From NCBI GenBank assembly GCA_017434455.1, contig JAFRFG010000028.1, positions 1 through 57,180 on the forward strand: a stretch of 57,180 nt of DNA, read 5' to 3'. Position numbers and translations under genes: made by a program. The notes under the pieces were generated by a model. That model saw only the letters and a program-made list of their open reading frames with translations, was not told the DNA's origin and did not search any database. The stretch is from Thermoguttaceae bacterium (lineage in GTDB: Bacteria > Planctomycetota > Planctomycetia > Pirellulales > Thermoguttaceae). Positions 44,645-52,438 of this stretch are shown here, piece after piece. Every line of letters starts with the position of its first letter. The first letter of the stretch is position 1.

Positions 44645-45517
44645 ATGATGAATCGCGGGAAGATTTTTGTTTTTGGAACTTTATTCACGGTCCTTCTTTT
44701 GGCCGGCAGTGTCACGGACAGATCCGTGATGCGGGCCGACGATGCCGCCTACCCGGGGACGCGAAGCGACTGGAACGGATACGACTGCTGGGACTTCCAG
44801 TTCGAGGGGCGAAGCGCGAAGATCGTCGTTCCGGCCAAGCCGGCGGAAGGGACCCCCTGGCTGTGGCGCGCCCGTTTCTTCGGCCACGAGCCGCAGACCG
44901 ATATCGCGATGCTCTCTCTTGGCTGGCATGTCGTCTGGATCGACTCCGCGCCCCTGATGGGCTCGCCGGAATCGGTCGCCCTGTGGCAGCGGTTCTATAC
45001 CTACCTGACCGAGACGTTCGGTTTCTCCCGCACCGCCGACCTGGAGGGGATGAGCCGCGGGGGGCTCTACATTATGAACTGGGTTCTGGCCTATCCCGAT
45101 GAGGTTCGGCGGGTCTACATCGACAATCCGGTCCTCGACTTCAAGAGCTGGCCGGGCGGTCTGGGAGCCGGCCCGGGGAGCGAGGGGGACTGGCGCGCCA
45201 CGCTGGCCTCCTACGGCCTGACCGAGGAGACCGCCAAGACCTATGCGCTGAACCCGATCGACAACCCCGCGCTTAAAACACTAGCCGAAAAGAAAGTCCC
45301 GATCCTGGCGGTCTGCGGCGATTCGGACAAAACCGTCCCCTTCCCCGAAAACGCGCAAATCCTGCGTGAGCGCTACGAACAGTTCGGCGGCCCGCTGCGT
45401 CTGATCCTCAAGCCGGGGAACGACCATCATCCGCATTCCCTCGGCGACCCCGCGCCGATCGTCGAGTTCTTCACCGCGCCGGAAGCGCCGACCGGTGAGA
45501 TTCAGCTCAATTACTAA
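44645..45517 (+). CDS. Secreted alpha/beta hydrolase
   Basis: This 290-residue protein has a signal peptide (FVFGTLFTVLLLAGSV). The hydrolase triad is visible: nucleophile serine in GMSRGG (S137), Asp in CGDSDKTVPF (about D226), and His in NDHHPHSLGDP (near residue 263). The fold is that of esterases and peptidases. AGAGGAAA precedes the ATG. Two adjacent ATG codons could serve as start. It is followed by a terminator and a tRNA on the other strand, so it is probably transcribed alone. Substrate unknown. Confidence 0.85.
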   Translation: MMNRGKIFVFGTLFTVLLLAGSVTDRSVMRADDAAYPGTRSDWNGYDCWDFQFEGRSAKIVVPAKPAEGTPWLWRARFFGHEPQTDIAMLSLGWHVVWIDSAPLMGSPESVALWQRFYTYLTETFGFSRTADLEGMSRGGLYIMNWVLAYPDEVRRVYIDNPVLDFKSWPGGLGAGPGSEGDWRATLASYGLTEETAKTYALNPIDNPALKTLAEKKVPILAVCGDSDKTVPFPENAQILRERYEQFGGPLRLILKPGNDHHPHSLGDPAPIVEFFTAPEAPTGEIQLNY

Positions 45518-45541
45518 AGAGGGCTGGTAACGAAAAGCCAA

Positions 45542-45574
45542 ATAAAAAACCCCGCCTGCTTCAGCCGGGCGGGG
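45542..45574 (-). terminator. Terminator of tRNA-Thr
   Basis: CCCCGCC and GGCGGGG form a 7-bp stem around an 11-base loop, with an A run on the left that reads as a T run on the minus strand. It lies 8 bp beyond the 3' end of tRNA-Thr. Confidence 0.65.
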
Positions 45575-45581
45575 TAAACTA

Positions 45582-45654
45582 AGCCAGCGGGGGGAATCGA
45601 ACCCCCAACCTCAGCATTACGAATGCTGCGCTCTGCCAGTTGAGCTACGCGGGC
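45582..45654 (-). tRNA. tRNA-Thr (anticodon CGU)
   Basis: The cloverleaf folds on the minus strand: D stem GCTC/GAGC, anticodon stem CAGCA/TGCTG with loop TTCGTAA (anticodon CGT), and T stem GGGGG/CCCCC with loop TTCGATT. The acceptor stem GCCCGCG/CGCTGGC has one mismatch at positions 4-69 (C opposite U). The 3' CCA is not encoded. Confidence 0.92.
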
Positions 45655-45690
45655 GCCACTTCAGCCCCAAGGGGCCAAGGGTAGAAAAAA

Positions 45691-45743
45691 AGATACCCCG
45701 TTTTTCTCTTCCGTCAAGACGGGGGGGAGAAAAACGGGGTCTT
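45691..45743. other. Long perfect hairpin, possible regulatory RNA structure
   Basis: CCCCGTTTTTCTC (45696-45708) and GAGAAAAACGGGG (45727-45739) pair over 13 bp around an 18-base loop, and the stem continues with A:T pairs and one bulge into AAAGA/TCTTT. It lies 40 bp upstream of tRNA-Thr. The remaining sequence up to 46071 contains a dyad at 46001-46020 but no convincing gene. Confidence 0.4.
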
Positions 45744-46000
45744 TGTGAATATCGTTGGGGCTTCCGGCGCTCACGGGTAACCAGCCCGTGCGGAGAAGGT
45801 AAGGGCAAGGTATCTTCATTCCAAACACAACGCCTTTGGCCCCGCCCGAAAAATCAAGCAAACACCGTGCCAAATTAAAAAACATCGCCGAAAGAGCTGT
45901 TTTTGGCGGATAATTCCCTCTAAAACCGGCCCCAATACGGGGAAATCGCGGGCGATCGCGCCCGAACAAGGGCTTGACGAGGGGGGAGTTGTTGTTTTGT

Positions 46001-46020
46001 TTTGATACAACTGTATCGAA
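46001..46020. promoter_or_regulatory. Dyad, candidate operator
   Basis: GATACA, a 2-base spacer and TGTATC form a perfect 6-bp inverted repeat, with two further matching pairs outside one mismatch. It lies 51 bp ahead of the YggU-family gene. Confidence 0.3.
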
Positions 46021-46071
46021 ATCGTTCACCCATCACGCCGCATCCCCAAAGAGTTTTTCCAGGGAGGTTCT

Positions 46072-46374
46072 ATGTCCGCGGTTGACCTTCAGACGCACCC
46101 ATCCGGGGTGATCCTTCCGGTCCAGGCGCACCCCGGGGCGAGGAAGAACGAGTTTAAGGGGGTTCAAAACGGCCTGCTGAAAGTCTCGGTGACGCAGGTT
46201 CCCGAACAGGGGAAGGCGAACAAGGCGATCGTCGAGTTTCTGGCCAAGGGACTGAAGCTGAGGAAATCGCAAATCACCCTCCTTTCCGGGGAGACCTCGG
46301 GGCAGAAGAAGTTTCTCATCGAGGGAATCACCCCGGAGGAACTGGCCGAAAAGCTCCGCTCGGCGGTCGGCTAA
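46072..46374 (+). CDS. YggU/DUF167 family protein
   Basis: This 100-residue protein matches the YggU family: LPVQAHPGARKNEF, GLLKVSVTQVPEQGKANKAIVEFLAKGLKLRKSQITLLSGETSGQKK in essentially standard order. The family fold is known, but the cellular role is not established. GGGAGG precedes the ATG by 5 bp. No operon partner is obvious. Confidence 0.88.
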   Translation: MSAVDLQTHPSGVILPVQAHPGARKNEFKGVQNGLLKVSVTQVPEQGKANKAIVEFLAKGLKLRKSQITLLSGETSGQKKFLIEGITPEELAEKLRSAVG

Positions 46375-46543
46375 ACCCTTTTTTCCCCTTGATACTTGTG
46401 GTAAAATGGGCGCTTGGCGGCGTCTCTCTCACGGGGCGCGCTAAAGCCGCCGCGGCACGAAAGCGCGGGGCGGCGAAACACAAAACCGAAACAAAAAGCG
46501 AATCACCTCTATCGATAAACTCTCGAAACAAGCGAGGAAGACA

Positions 46544-48085
46544 ATGCAGTACAAGGGATATTTGGCCGGGGCGCTTTGCCTGGTCGGATTCGTTTATTTC
46601 GCCGGATGTGACACCCCCGGTTCGATCGACACGCAAGACGGAAGCACCTTGGTCTACCTCACCGATCTGTCCCGTCCGACCGGTCCGGAAGAGCGGGTCG
46701 TGACCGTCGCGGCCGAGAAGGTTACCCCTCCGGCCGACCAAAAGCAGTGGGCCGAGAAATACGACGCGGACCAAAAGCGCGCGGCCGAAGCTAAAAAAGC
46801 GGCCGCCCAAAGGGCCGCCGCCGCGGCGCGGAAAGCCGCCGCCCCGGCCGCCGACGCCCCGCTGGCGAAACCCGAAGATATCAAGGCCGTCAAAGACCGC
46901 GTCGCCGCGCTGAAGGGGACCGTCAAGACCGCCAAGAACGGCGCGATCACCTCGATCCGCCTGGCCGCCTCCGGCGGGGACAACGTCACCGTCGACGATA
47001 TGAAACTCATCGCCCGCCTGGGCGATCTGGAGTCGGTCTCGTTCGAGGGGGCCGTCTTCACCGACGAGATGATCGAGCCGCTGACCGCCTGCCAGAAACT
47101 CAACAGCGTGACGATCAACAACGCCGATATCACCGCCGCCGGTCTGGAGACCCTGGCCAAGCTCCCCGAGCTGACGATGCTCGATATCCGCCGCGACCTG
47201 AAGCTCGACAACGCCGCCCTGGCGGTGCTGGCCTCAATGCCGAAACTGACCGAACTTCACGCCCACTACAACAGCTTCACCAACTCGGGGATGAATAAGA
47301 TCGCCAAGGCGGTGACGCTCAAGAAGGTCGATGTGCGCGGCTGCTCCGACGTTTCGGACAACGGCGCCAAGTACCTGGCGAAACTCCCCGAGCTGGAAGA
47401 GCTTCAGTTCCGTTTCTCGATCACCAACGCCGGGGTCGAGCATTTGACCGCCGCGCCGAAACTGAACTTTGTCGAATTCCAGGACTGCGGCGACATCACC
47501 GACGCGGCGGTCCCCTTCTTCCAGCAGATGCCGGCCTTAAAGGGGCTGCGGGTCTTCCGCTGCAAGGGGTTCCTCGACCCGGCGGTCGCCGGGGTCGCCG
47601 CCCTGCCGCTGACGCGCCTGGAACTGCGTGACCTGAACGTCTCGAACGAGGGGATCGCCGCGCTGAAGAACAACACGACGATCAAGACCCTGGAGCTCTC
47701 GGAGCTGGCCAGTGTCGACGCCGCCGGCCTGACCGACGCCCTGTCGGGCCTCAAAGAGCTGGAGAAGGCGTCGTTCTTCTCGATTCCGCTGAACAACGAG
47801 GCGCTGGCCGGCCTGGCCGCGAACTCCCCGAACCTCAAGTCGCTGCAGCTGCGCGCCGTCGCGGTGACCGACGAGGGGATCGACTCGCTGCTGAAGTTCA
47901 AAAATCTGGAGACCCTCGACCTGCGCGAGAACGCCGGCCTGACGGCCGACGCCCTGGTGAAGCTCGGCGCGCTGACGTCGCTGAAGACCCTCTACCTCAA
48001 GGGGACGGGGATCACCGACAAGTCGGGCGCCGCCCAGCTGGAAGCGCTCAAGAAAGCGCTCCCCAAGTGCCGCGTCGAGACCTGA
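46544..48085 (+). CDS. Lipoprotein with RNI/AMN1-like leucine-rich repeats
   Basis: This 513-residue protein has a lipobox ending YFAGC (C22). A helical Ala/Lys-rich linker (about residues 65-120) is followed by about fourteen leucine-rich repeats of about 24 residues (LTALDIRxDLKLDNAAL-like), similar to ribonuclease-inhibitor-type and planctomycetal LRR proteins. It would act as an exported binding scaffold. It is 46 bp ahead of the topoisomerase VI A-like gene, but a functional link is not evident. Confidence 0.85.
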   Translation: MQYKGYLAGALCLVGFVYFAGCDTPGSIDTQDGSTLVYLTDLSRPTGPEERVVTVAAEKVTPPADQKQWAEKYDADQKRAAEAKKAAAQRAAAAARKAAAPAADAPLAKPEDIKAVKDRVAALKGTVKTAKNGAITSIRLAASGGDNVTVDDMKLIARLGDLESVSFEGAVFTDEMIEPLTACQKLNSVTINNADITAAGLETLAKLPELTMLDIRRDLKLDNAALAVLASMPKLTELHAHYNSFTNSGMNKIAKAVTLKKVDVRGCSDVSDNGAKYLAKLPELEELQFRFSITNAGVEHLTAAPKLNFVEFQDCGDITDAAVPFFQQMPALKGLRVFRCKGFLDPAVAGVAALPLTRLELRDLNVSNEGIAALKNNTTIKTLELSELASVDAAGLTDALSGLKELEKASFFSIPLNNEALAGLAANSPNLKSLQLRAVAVTDEGIDSLLKFKNLETLDLRENAGLTADALVKLGALTSLKTLYLKGTGITDKSGAAQLEALKKALPKCRVET

Positions 48086-48131
48086 TAAGCGAAGAAGCCG
48101 AACCGCCCGAGTTCTTTTGGAAGGAACCAAA

Positions 48132-49238
48132 ATGCCTGACTTTTCCAAGCAAGATCAGCGGACCCTCGAGAGTATCCGGAATCTGGCCGACGTCCTGCGC
48201 CGGCGGATCGCCGCTCAGAGGGATCCGTCGATCTCGATCCCCGCGCGGACGCTGTCGAATATCCGCTACAACGCCTCCCGGCGCATCCTCGAAATGGGGA
48301 AGCGCACGACCGACCGCCAGCTCTTCAACTTAGGCCAGGCGAAGAGCTTTATGCAGACGATCTTGGTCGCCAGCGGCACCAAGAAGCTCATCGAGATGGG
48401 GAAAACCACGAGCATCCGTGGTCTGTACTACATGCTCAAGCACGATATCAAGCCGACGAAGGAACCGACCTTCGCCGACCAGGGGGAGTGTGACCCGATC
48501 ATCGAGGACTGCGAGGTCCTGCTCGACGCCCTGCGCGAGGAGCTGCATCTGTTCGCCGACAAGCGGGGAGATATGGTCGGCAATATCATCCTGGAAGACA
48601 AGGGGGACGAAATCGACTGCTCCCGGATGGGCTCCGGCGGCTACGCCGTCCCGTCGATCGTCGAACCGGATGTGATTAAGTTCAAAAAGTGCAAAGCCAA
48701 ATTTATCCTCCACGTCGAAAAAGGCACCGTCTGGCAGCGGTTCAACGAGGATAAATTCTGGAAGCAGCACAACTGCATTCTCACCCACGGCGCCGGTCAG
48801 CCGCCGCGCGGGGTGCGCCGTATGCTCAATCGTCTGCACCACGAACTGAAGCTGCCGGTCTACTGCCTGCTCGATAACGACCCGTGGGGGTATTACATCT
48901 ACAGCGTCATCAAGCAGGGATCGATCAACCTGGCGTACGAGTCGCAGCGCATGGCAATCCCGGAGGCGCGGTTCATCGGCCTGCGCAGCCGCGACTTCGA
49001 GCGGTGCAAGCTCTCGGACAGCGTGAAGATCTCGCTCAACGACACCGACCGCCGCCGGGCGCGCCAGATCGCCGAGTACCCCTGGTTCGCCAAAAAGAAG
49101 TCGTGGCAGAAAGAGATCGCCCAGATGCTCTCCAACGGCTTCAAACTCGAGGTCGAGGCGCTGATCAGCCGCGATTTAAGCTACGTGACCGAAGAATACG
49201 TCCCGACACTCCTGCGCGAGGGGGTGTTTTTGGATTAA
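48132..49238 (+). CDS. Topoisomerase VI subunit A (Spo11)-like protein
   Basis: This is a 368-residue protein of the Top6A/Spo11 family. The DNA-cleaving tyrosine pair is in SIRGLYYMLKHD (Y99/Y100), within a winged-helix domain. The Toprim domain has the conserved glutamate in HVEKG (E196), and the DxD motif in LLDNDPWGYYIYS (D248, D250). Length equals archaeal Top6A. I use the ATG at 48132, preceded by AAGGA; a TTG at 48117 is the alternative. With a GHKL ATPase partner (Top6B) it would relax DNA by making double-strand breaks. No Top6B is adjacent in this window, so either it is elsewhere or the protein works alone. Confidence 0.88.
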   Translation: MPDFSKQDQRTLESIRNLADVLRRRIAAQRDPSISIPARTLSNIRYNASRRILEMGKRTTDRQLFNLGQAKSFMQTILVASGTKKLIEMGKTTSIRGLYYMLKHDIKPTKEPTFADQGECDPIIEDCEVLLDALREELHLFADKRGDMVGNIILEDKGDEIDCSRMGSGGYAVPSIVEPDVIKFKKCKAKFILHVEKGTVWQRFNEDKFWKQHNCILTHGAGQPPRGVRRMLNRLHHELKLPVYCLLDNDPWGYYIYSVIKQGSINLAYESQRMAIPEARFIGLRSRDFERCKLSDSVKISLNDTDRRRARQIAEYPWFAKKKSWQKEIAQMLSNGFKLEVEALISRDLSYVTEEYVPTLLREGVFLD

Positions 49239-49257
49239 GTCCCGCGGCGCGGGGTTC

Positions 49258-49302
49258 TAAAAAAACGCGGGTGTGTTCAAAGAACGCACCCGCGTTTTTT
49301 TT
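49258..49302. terminator. Strong bidirectional terminator
   Basis: A 14-bp stem ACGCGGGTGTGTTC/GAACGCACCCGCGT with one G-U pair and an AAA loop is flanked by A7 and T9. It separates the Top6A-like gene from the convergent small gene. Confidence 0.9.
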
Positions 49303-49324
49303 TGCCGTCGAGGGCAAGAGAGAA

Positions 49325-49609
49325 TCAGGTACTCTGTTCAACGAGGGAATCGATGAACTTGACGCAATCATTCATCGTCGGGAGGCAGCGGAGTACCTTC
49401 TTGTGTTTGATGCTGATCACGTAATATTTCTCCTCCCCTTCGTATCTCTCCACGTTGTGCCACTTGTAGGTGAAAAGTCTTTCCCCTCGGCGCGGCACGG
49501 GAATCGGGTAGACGCCCCGGAGACTGTCCGATGTCTTCTTCATCGACCGTGTGGGGATATAGATAGCGCTGTTTCCTAATTGATACTTGACATGGTTAAA
49601 ATGGCTCAT
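49325..49609 (-). CDS. Small protein, no recognised family (94 residues)
   Basis: I do not recognise it. The chain is basic and aromatic (VKYQLGNSAIYIPT, RLFTYKWHNVERYE, KYYVISIKHKKV) and has no signal peptide or membrane segment. AAAGGGG lies 8 bp before the ATG, so translation is likely. It is the last of a leftward group of unknown genes (51056 to 49325), with about 300 bp between it and the gene upstream. Confidence 0.6.
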   Translation of the reverse strand: MSHFNHVKYQLGNSAIYIPTRSMKKTSDSLRGVYPIPVPRRGERLFTYKWHNVERYEGEEKYYVISIKHKKVLRCLPTMNDCVKFIDSLVEQST

Positions 49610-49911
49610 TTGAACCCCTTTCTTTAATTGTTGCTAAGTGACTGTAAATCAGCCGACCGCCAATTGGCCGGGCTGTTTAACCTTTTTGACAGACGTCAAA
49701 CATCGGCGCCCGGGGCAAAATATCTCCTCCGGCGTCCGTCCCGTTTGACTCCCTCACTGGTTATGATAGGAAGGCCGTTTGCGTTTTTGCCGAGAATCCC
49801 GGCCTTTTTGCCCCGATTTTTTTCGAGATATGGTTTCTTGGGGGGCGATACACAAATAACGCGCGGCCCGAGGAAAGGGCCGCGCGTTTTTGCCGCCAAG
49901 GGAGGAAAAAA
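49610..49911. other. Intergenic stretch
   Basis: No gene is seen. It contains the terminator at 49858-49891 and an AT/GC mixed remainder. It separates the small 94-residue gene from the 131-residue gene upstream on the minus strand. Confidence 0.4.
49858..49891. terminator. Terminator hairpin
   Basis: AACGCGCGGCCC/GGGCCGCGCGTT form a perfect 12-bp stem around a 7-base loop, with T5 on the plus side and a TTATTTG tract on the minus side. It lies 21 bp after the stop of the minus-strand gene ending at 49912. Confidence 0.75.
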
Positions 49912-50307
49912 TCACTCGCCGGAAGTGTCCGAGTCAGTCTTGGTCTCTTCCGAGCCGTTTTTCCTCAGTTCCCAGTCGGGATCGTTTTCGAACCGCTTGG
50001 CATGCAGCGGGTCAGCCGCGTCGGGAATGTCGAGCCGCATCATCACGAAAGAGTATTTCTCGGAGGCCGATTCTTCCCGCTCTCCCGGGAGATGACTTTC
50101 GATCAGCGAACACATCTCCCGGAAGAGATTCTCTTCCTTGCGTCCGTAGGGGTAGATCAGCTCGAAGACGCGATTGATGGCATCTTCATTGCTGCCGCCC
50201 TTGAATTCATACATCCTCGCGGGGGAAATTCCCCCCATCAGGAAGTGGGGATGACCTTTGCCGTCAGTGTTCTTGTCGCCGGAGATAAATCCTAATAGTC
50301 TCTTCAT
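49912..50307 (-). CDS. Protein of unknown family (131 residues)
   Basis: I do not recognise it. The first 30 residues are glycine- and histidine-rich (GFISGDKNTDGKGHPHFLMGG). The middle appears mixed alpha/beta, and the last 35 residues are charged and acidic. AAAGGA lies 6-8 bp before the ATG. It begins 14 bp after the stop of the 244-residue gene upstream and is probably co-transcribed with it. Confidence 0.6.
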   Translation of the reverse strand: MKRLLGFISGDKNTDGKGHPHFLMGGISPARMYEFKGGSNEDAINRVFELIYPYGRKEENLFREMCSLIESHLPGEREESASEKYSFVMMRLDIPDAADPLHAKRFENDPDWELRKNGSEETKTDSDTSGE

Positions 50308-50321
50308 CAGTGTTCCTTTCT

Positions 50322-51056
50322 TTACTGTGCCTGTTCGGTTTTGTCGTCGATTTTGGTATCCGCCGTGGTTTTCTCGGCCGTCCCCTGAGAAGAATCAAAA
50401 AACTCGTCCCAGTCGGCCGCCTCTTTGATCCGCTCGATCAGCCGCGGAATATCGTCTTGCGGAATCGTGACCACGATTCCTTCCTCCCGGGCCAGCTTGC
50501 GGTCCACTCCCCTTTCGCCCGGGGTGTAGGGGCGAAGCAGATCGCGGAGGAGCCCCAGATCGATGGCGCGCCGGCCGTCGCCGCTGTTGAGCTGGAAATA
50601 ATAGATACGAGGCTGATCCGAGTGACAGTGTAACGCGAGAAACTCGTAACCGTCACACTTCCTCACGACGACATGATAATCGGGGTGGAACAGACGTTTA
50701 CGGTTCATATTAATCGACACGCTGTAGTCACCAACGTCGAGATCGTTCCACAGCGGTTGTTTTCCCCAACGCGTTTCTCTCGTCAGTCTCGACACCTTAA
50801 AGTCGATCCCCCTCTTGAGGGCAGACCGGGCGCTTCGGGAGGGCACATTCAAGTCGTCGGTCCACCATCGGAGCGACTCGATGAATTTCTTCGGATCGAA
50901 ATTCGTTCCGTCAACGAAACCGTACACGTACCACAGACACCCTCCCTCGATTTTGAAATCGGTCTGCTTAACGGCGATCTCGAGGATGACAAAAGCCGGT
51001 TCCCCGCGCTTGGTTTTCGTTTCACGCATCTGACACCAGATCTTACACGTCGACAT
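50322..51056 (-). CDS. Protein of unknown family (244 residues)
   Basis: I do not recognise it. I use the ATG at 51056, preceded by AAAGGA. The protein looks cytoplasmic, mixed alpha/beta and rich in W, Y and basic residues (RLTRETRWGKQPLWNDLDVGDYSVSINM). It ends in an acidic low-complexity tail. Cysteines at the N-terminus (STCKIWCQM) are few. The gene is first of the leftward pair with the 131-residue gene and is preceded by the 16-bp repeat region. Confidence 0.6.
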   Translation of the reverse strand: MSTCKIWCQMRETKTKRGEPAFVILEIAVKQTDFKIEGGCLWYVYGFVDGTNFDPKKFIESLRWWTDDLNVPSRSARSALKRGIDFKVSRLTRETRWGKQPLWNDLDVGDYSVSINMNRKRLFHPDYHVVVRKCDGYEFLALHCHSDQPRIYYFQLNSGDGRRAIDLGLLRDLLRPYTPGERGVDRKLAREEGIVVTIPQDDIPRLIERIKEAADWDEFFDSSQGTAEKTTADTKIDDKTEQAQ

Positions 51057-51157
51057 AGGGCATCTTCCTTTCTTGGTTCTGCCGGGTGAAAAATATTTGT
51101 GTCCATACGGACAGTACTGCCTTACAGACACAAGAGAAATGATATTCGTCTCGATTT

Positions 51158-51171
51158 CGCCGCGCGCGGCG
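51158..51171. repeat. 14-bp perfect GC palindrome
   Basis: CGCCGCGCGCGGCG is its own reverse complement. It lies 38 bp left of the 16-bp repeat array. Confidence 0.6.
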
Positions 51172-51195
51172 GCATACTTCCGAGGAAGCGTATCT

Positions 51196-51376
51196 CAGGA
51201 ACGATTCTCTACAGGAACGATTCTCTACAGGAACGATTCTCTACAGAAACAGTTCTTTACAGAAATAGTTCTCTGCAGAAACAGTTCTCTGCAGAAATAG
51301 TTCTCTGCAGAAACAGTTCTCTACGGAAATAGTTCTCCGCGGAAACAATTCTCTGAAGAAGCGTTTCTCTACAGGG
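51196..51376. repeat. Tandem array of 16-bp units
   Basis: A 13-bp partial unit (51196-51208) is followed by ten 16-bp units (51209-51368) and a partial end. The consensus is CTRCAGAAAYAGTTCT. The first two full units read GGAACGATTCT instead, and the last two diverge. No spacers separate the units, so it is not a CRISPR array. The unit length is not a multiple of three. Confidence 0.9.
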
Positions 51377-51898
51377 AGATAAAAAATACGAGCGAAAAAA
51401 CTAGAGGAAATATTTCCGCGTACCCGCGCGCGTAGACACGTACACCACAGATGGATTCCACAGACGATCACACCACAGTGAACCTATTTCTGACGCGCGG
51501 CGTCACAGAAAACAGTACACAGAAAAGCGCTCTAAATTTATCACTATTCCCGCACAGCCGCGCGGGTACAGAGTATCCCTACGGAAAAAGGGCTTTTTTT
51601 CGCGCGCGTGAGAATATTTCTACACAGACAATCCGTGATAAAAATACACACGCGCGAAAATTTCACGCTCTTCTTACCGCGGGAGCGATATGCGCGGGGG
51701 ACGAAAAAAACAAAAAACTCGTCCCAACCGTTTGAGGGCAGACTTCTCCCCCTCAGGACACCCCCATTTTATCTCATACGGGACGGTTGTCAAGCGGTTT
51801 TTATAAAATTTTTCGTCGGAACCGAGGGGTTCTTTCAACTGTTTTCTTTCCGCCGCCGAGTATCATCGGCGTTTTTTCTTCTTCGAGGTCTTTTTCGG

Positions 51899-52255
51899 CT
51901 ATTGGGCGGGTGCCGGGGGCTCGTCGGCGTCATCGAAGTCATCGTAGTCGTCCTGTTCCTCCTCGGCGCCGGCGTGGATATTATCATCCTCGCACAGCAG
52001 AAGGATACAGAGCCCGGCGATTTCAGCCACGACTTGCTCCTCTTCCGAACTCATCGAGTTTTTCCCGTTTTTTCGCAGCGCCTGAAGACGCTTCACTCTG
52101 TCTCCGAGCCGTATCCAAAGACCGTCCATGCGGGAGACGAAGCAGAACATTTGATCGACGCCGAACGAGTCACCGAGAATGTCATTCGTCTCGGTGAGAA
52201 ATTCCGCGAGCTTTTCGCATTTCTTTTTGATGGCGTCACGCTTTTTCTCACTCAT
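51899..52255 (-). CDS. Small acidic protein, no recognised family (118 residues)
   Basis: I do not recognise it. The N-terminal half is helical and charged (MSEKKRDAIKKKCEKLAEFLTE), and the last 20 residues are an acidic Asp/Glu tail ending in Pro/Ala. It has no signal peptide. AAAGGAG lies 6 bp before the ATG, a strong ribosome site. It is transcribed leftward toward the repeat region and sits about 80 bp from tRNA-Arg. An acidic tail of this kind could bind nucleic-acid-binding proteins or mimic DNA, but there is no direct support. Confidence 0.6.
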   Translation of the reverse strand: MSEKKRDAIKKKCEKLAEFLTETNDILGDSFGVDQMFCFVSRMDGLWIRLGDRVKRLQALRKNGKNSMSSEEEQVVAEIAGLCILLLCEDDNIHAGAEEEQDDYDDFDDADEPPAPAQ

Positions 52256-52331
52256 CGTTCACTCCTTTCCCCCGCGCTGCTAAAATATCCTGCGGGCAAT
52301 AAGCATTGATTGATACTAGGAAAATAGGGAA

Positions 52332-52405
52332 TACCCCCGGTGTGACTCGAACACACAACCTACGGATTAGAAATCCGTTGCTCTATCCAGTTGAGCTACG
52401 AGGGC
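52332..52405 (-). tRNA. tRNA-Arg (anticodon UCU)
   Basis: Cloverleaf on the minus strand: acceptor GCCCTCG/CGGGGGT with two G-U pairs, D stem GCTC/GAGC, anticodon stem ACGGA/TCCGT with loop TTTCTAA (anticodon TCT), and T stem GTGTG/CACAC with loop TTCGAGT. The discriminator is A and CCA is not encoded. Confidence 0.93.
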
Positions 52406-52438
52406 CCGAAAAAAACGGCTTTTTCAGCGCCAAAAGCG

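Larger units (their letters stand above)
51057..51898. other. Long non-coding stretch with repeats
   Basis: About 840 bp without a convincing gene. It holds the dyad TGTCC/GGACA (51100-51113), the palindrome at 51158-51171, the 16-bp array, several CGCGCG blocks between 51420 and 51660, and CACAG/ACAGA repeats at irregular distances. Frames reading through the array are repeat translations only. Confidence 0.6.

Noticed and set aside
45661..46029. 122-codon open frame upstream of tRNA-Thr
   Set aside because: No ribosome site, no motif, and it overlaps the hairpin and the dyad. I treat it as non-coding.
46389..46407. Promoter before the LRR lipoprotein gene
   Set aside because: TTGATA and TAAAAT are only 7 bp apart.
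51196..51376. CRISPR array
   Set aside because: Units are contiguous with no spacers and no cas gene is nearby.
52332..52405. Attachment site of an integrated element at tRNA-Arg
   Set aside because: The tRNA position fits, but I found no direct copy of its 3' end around 49240-49320 and no integrase gene.
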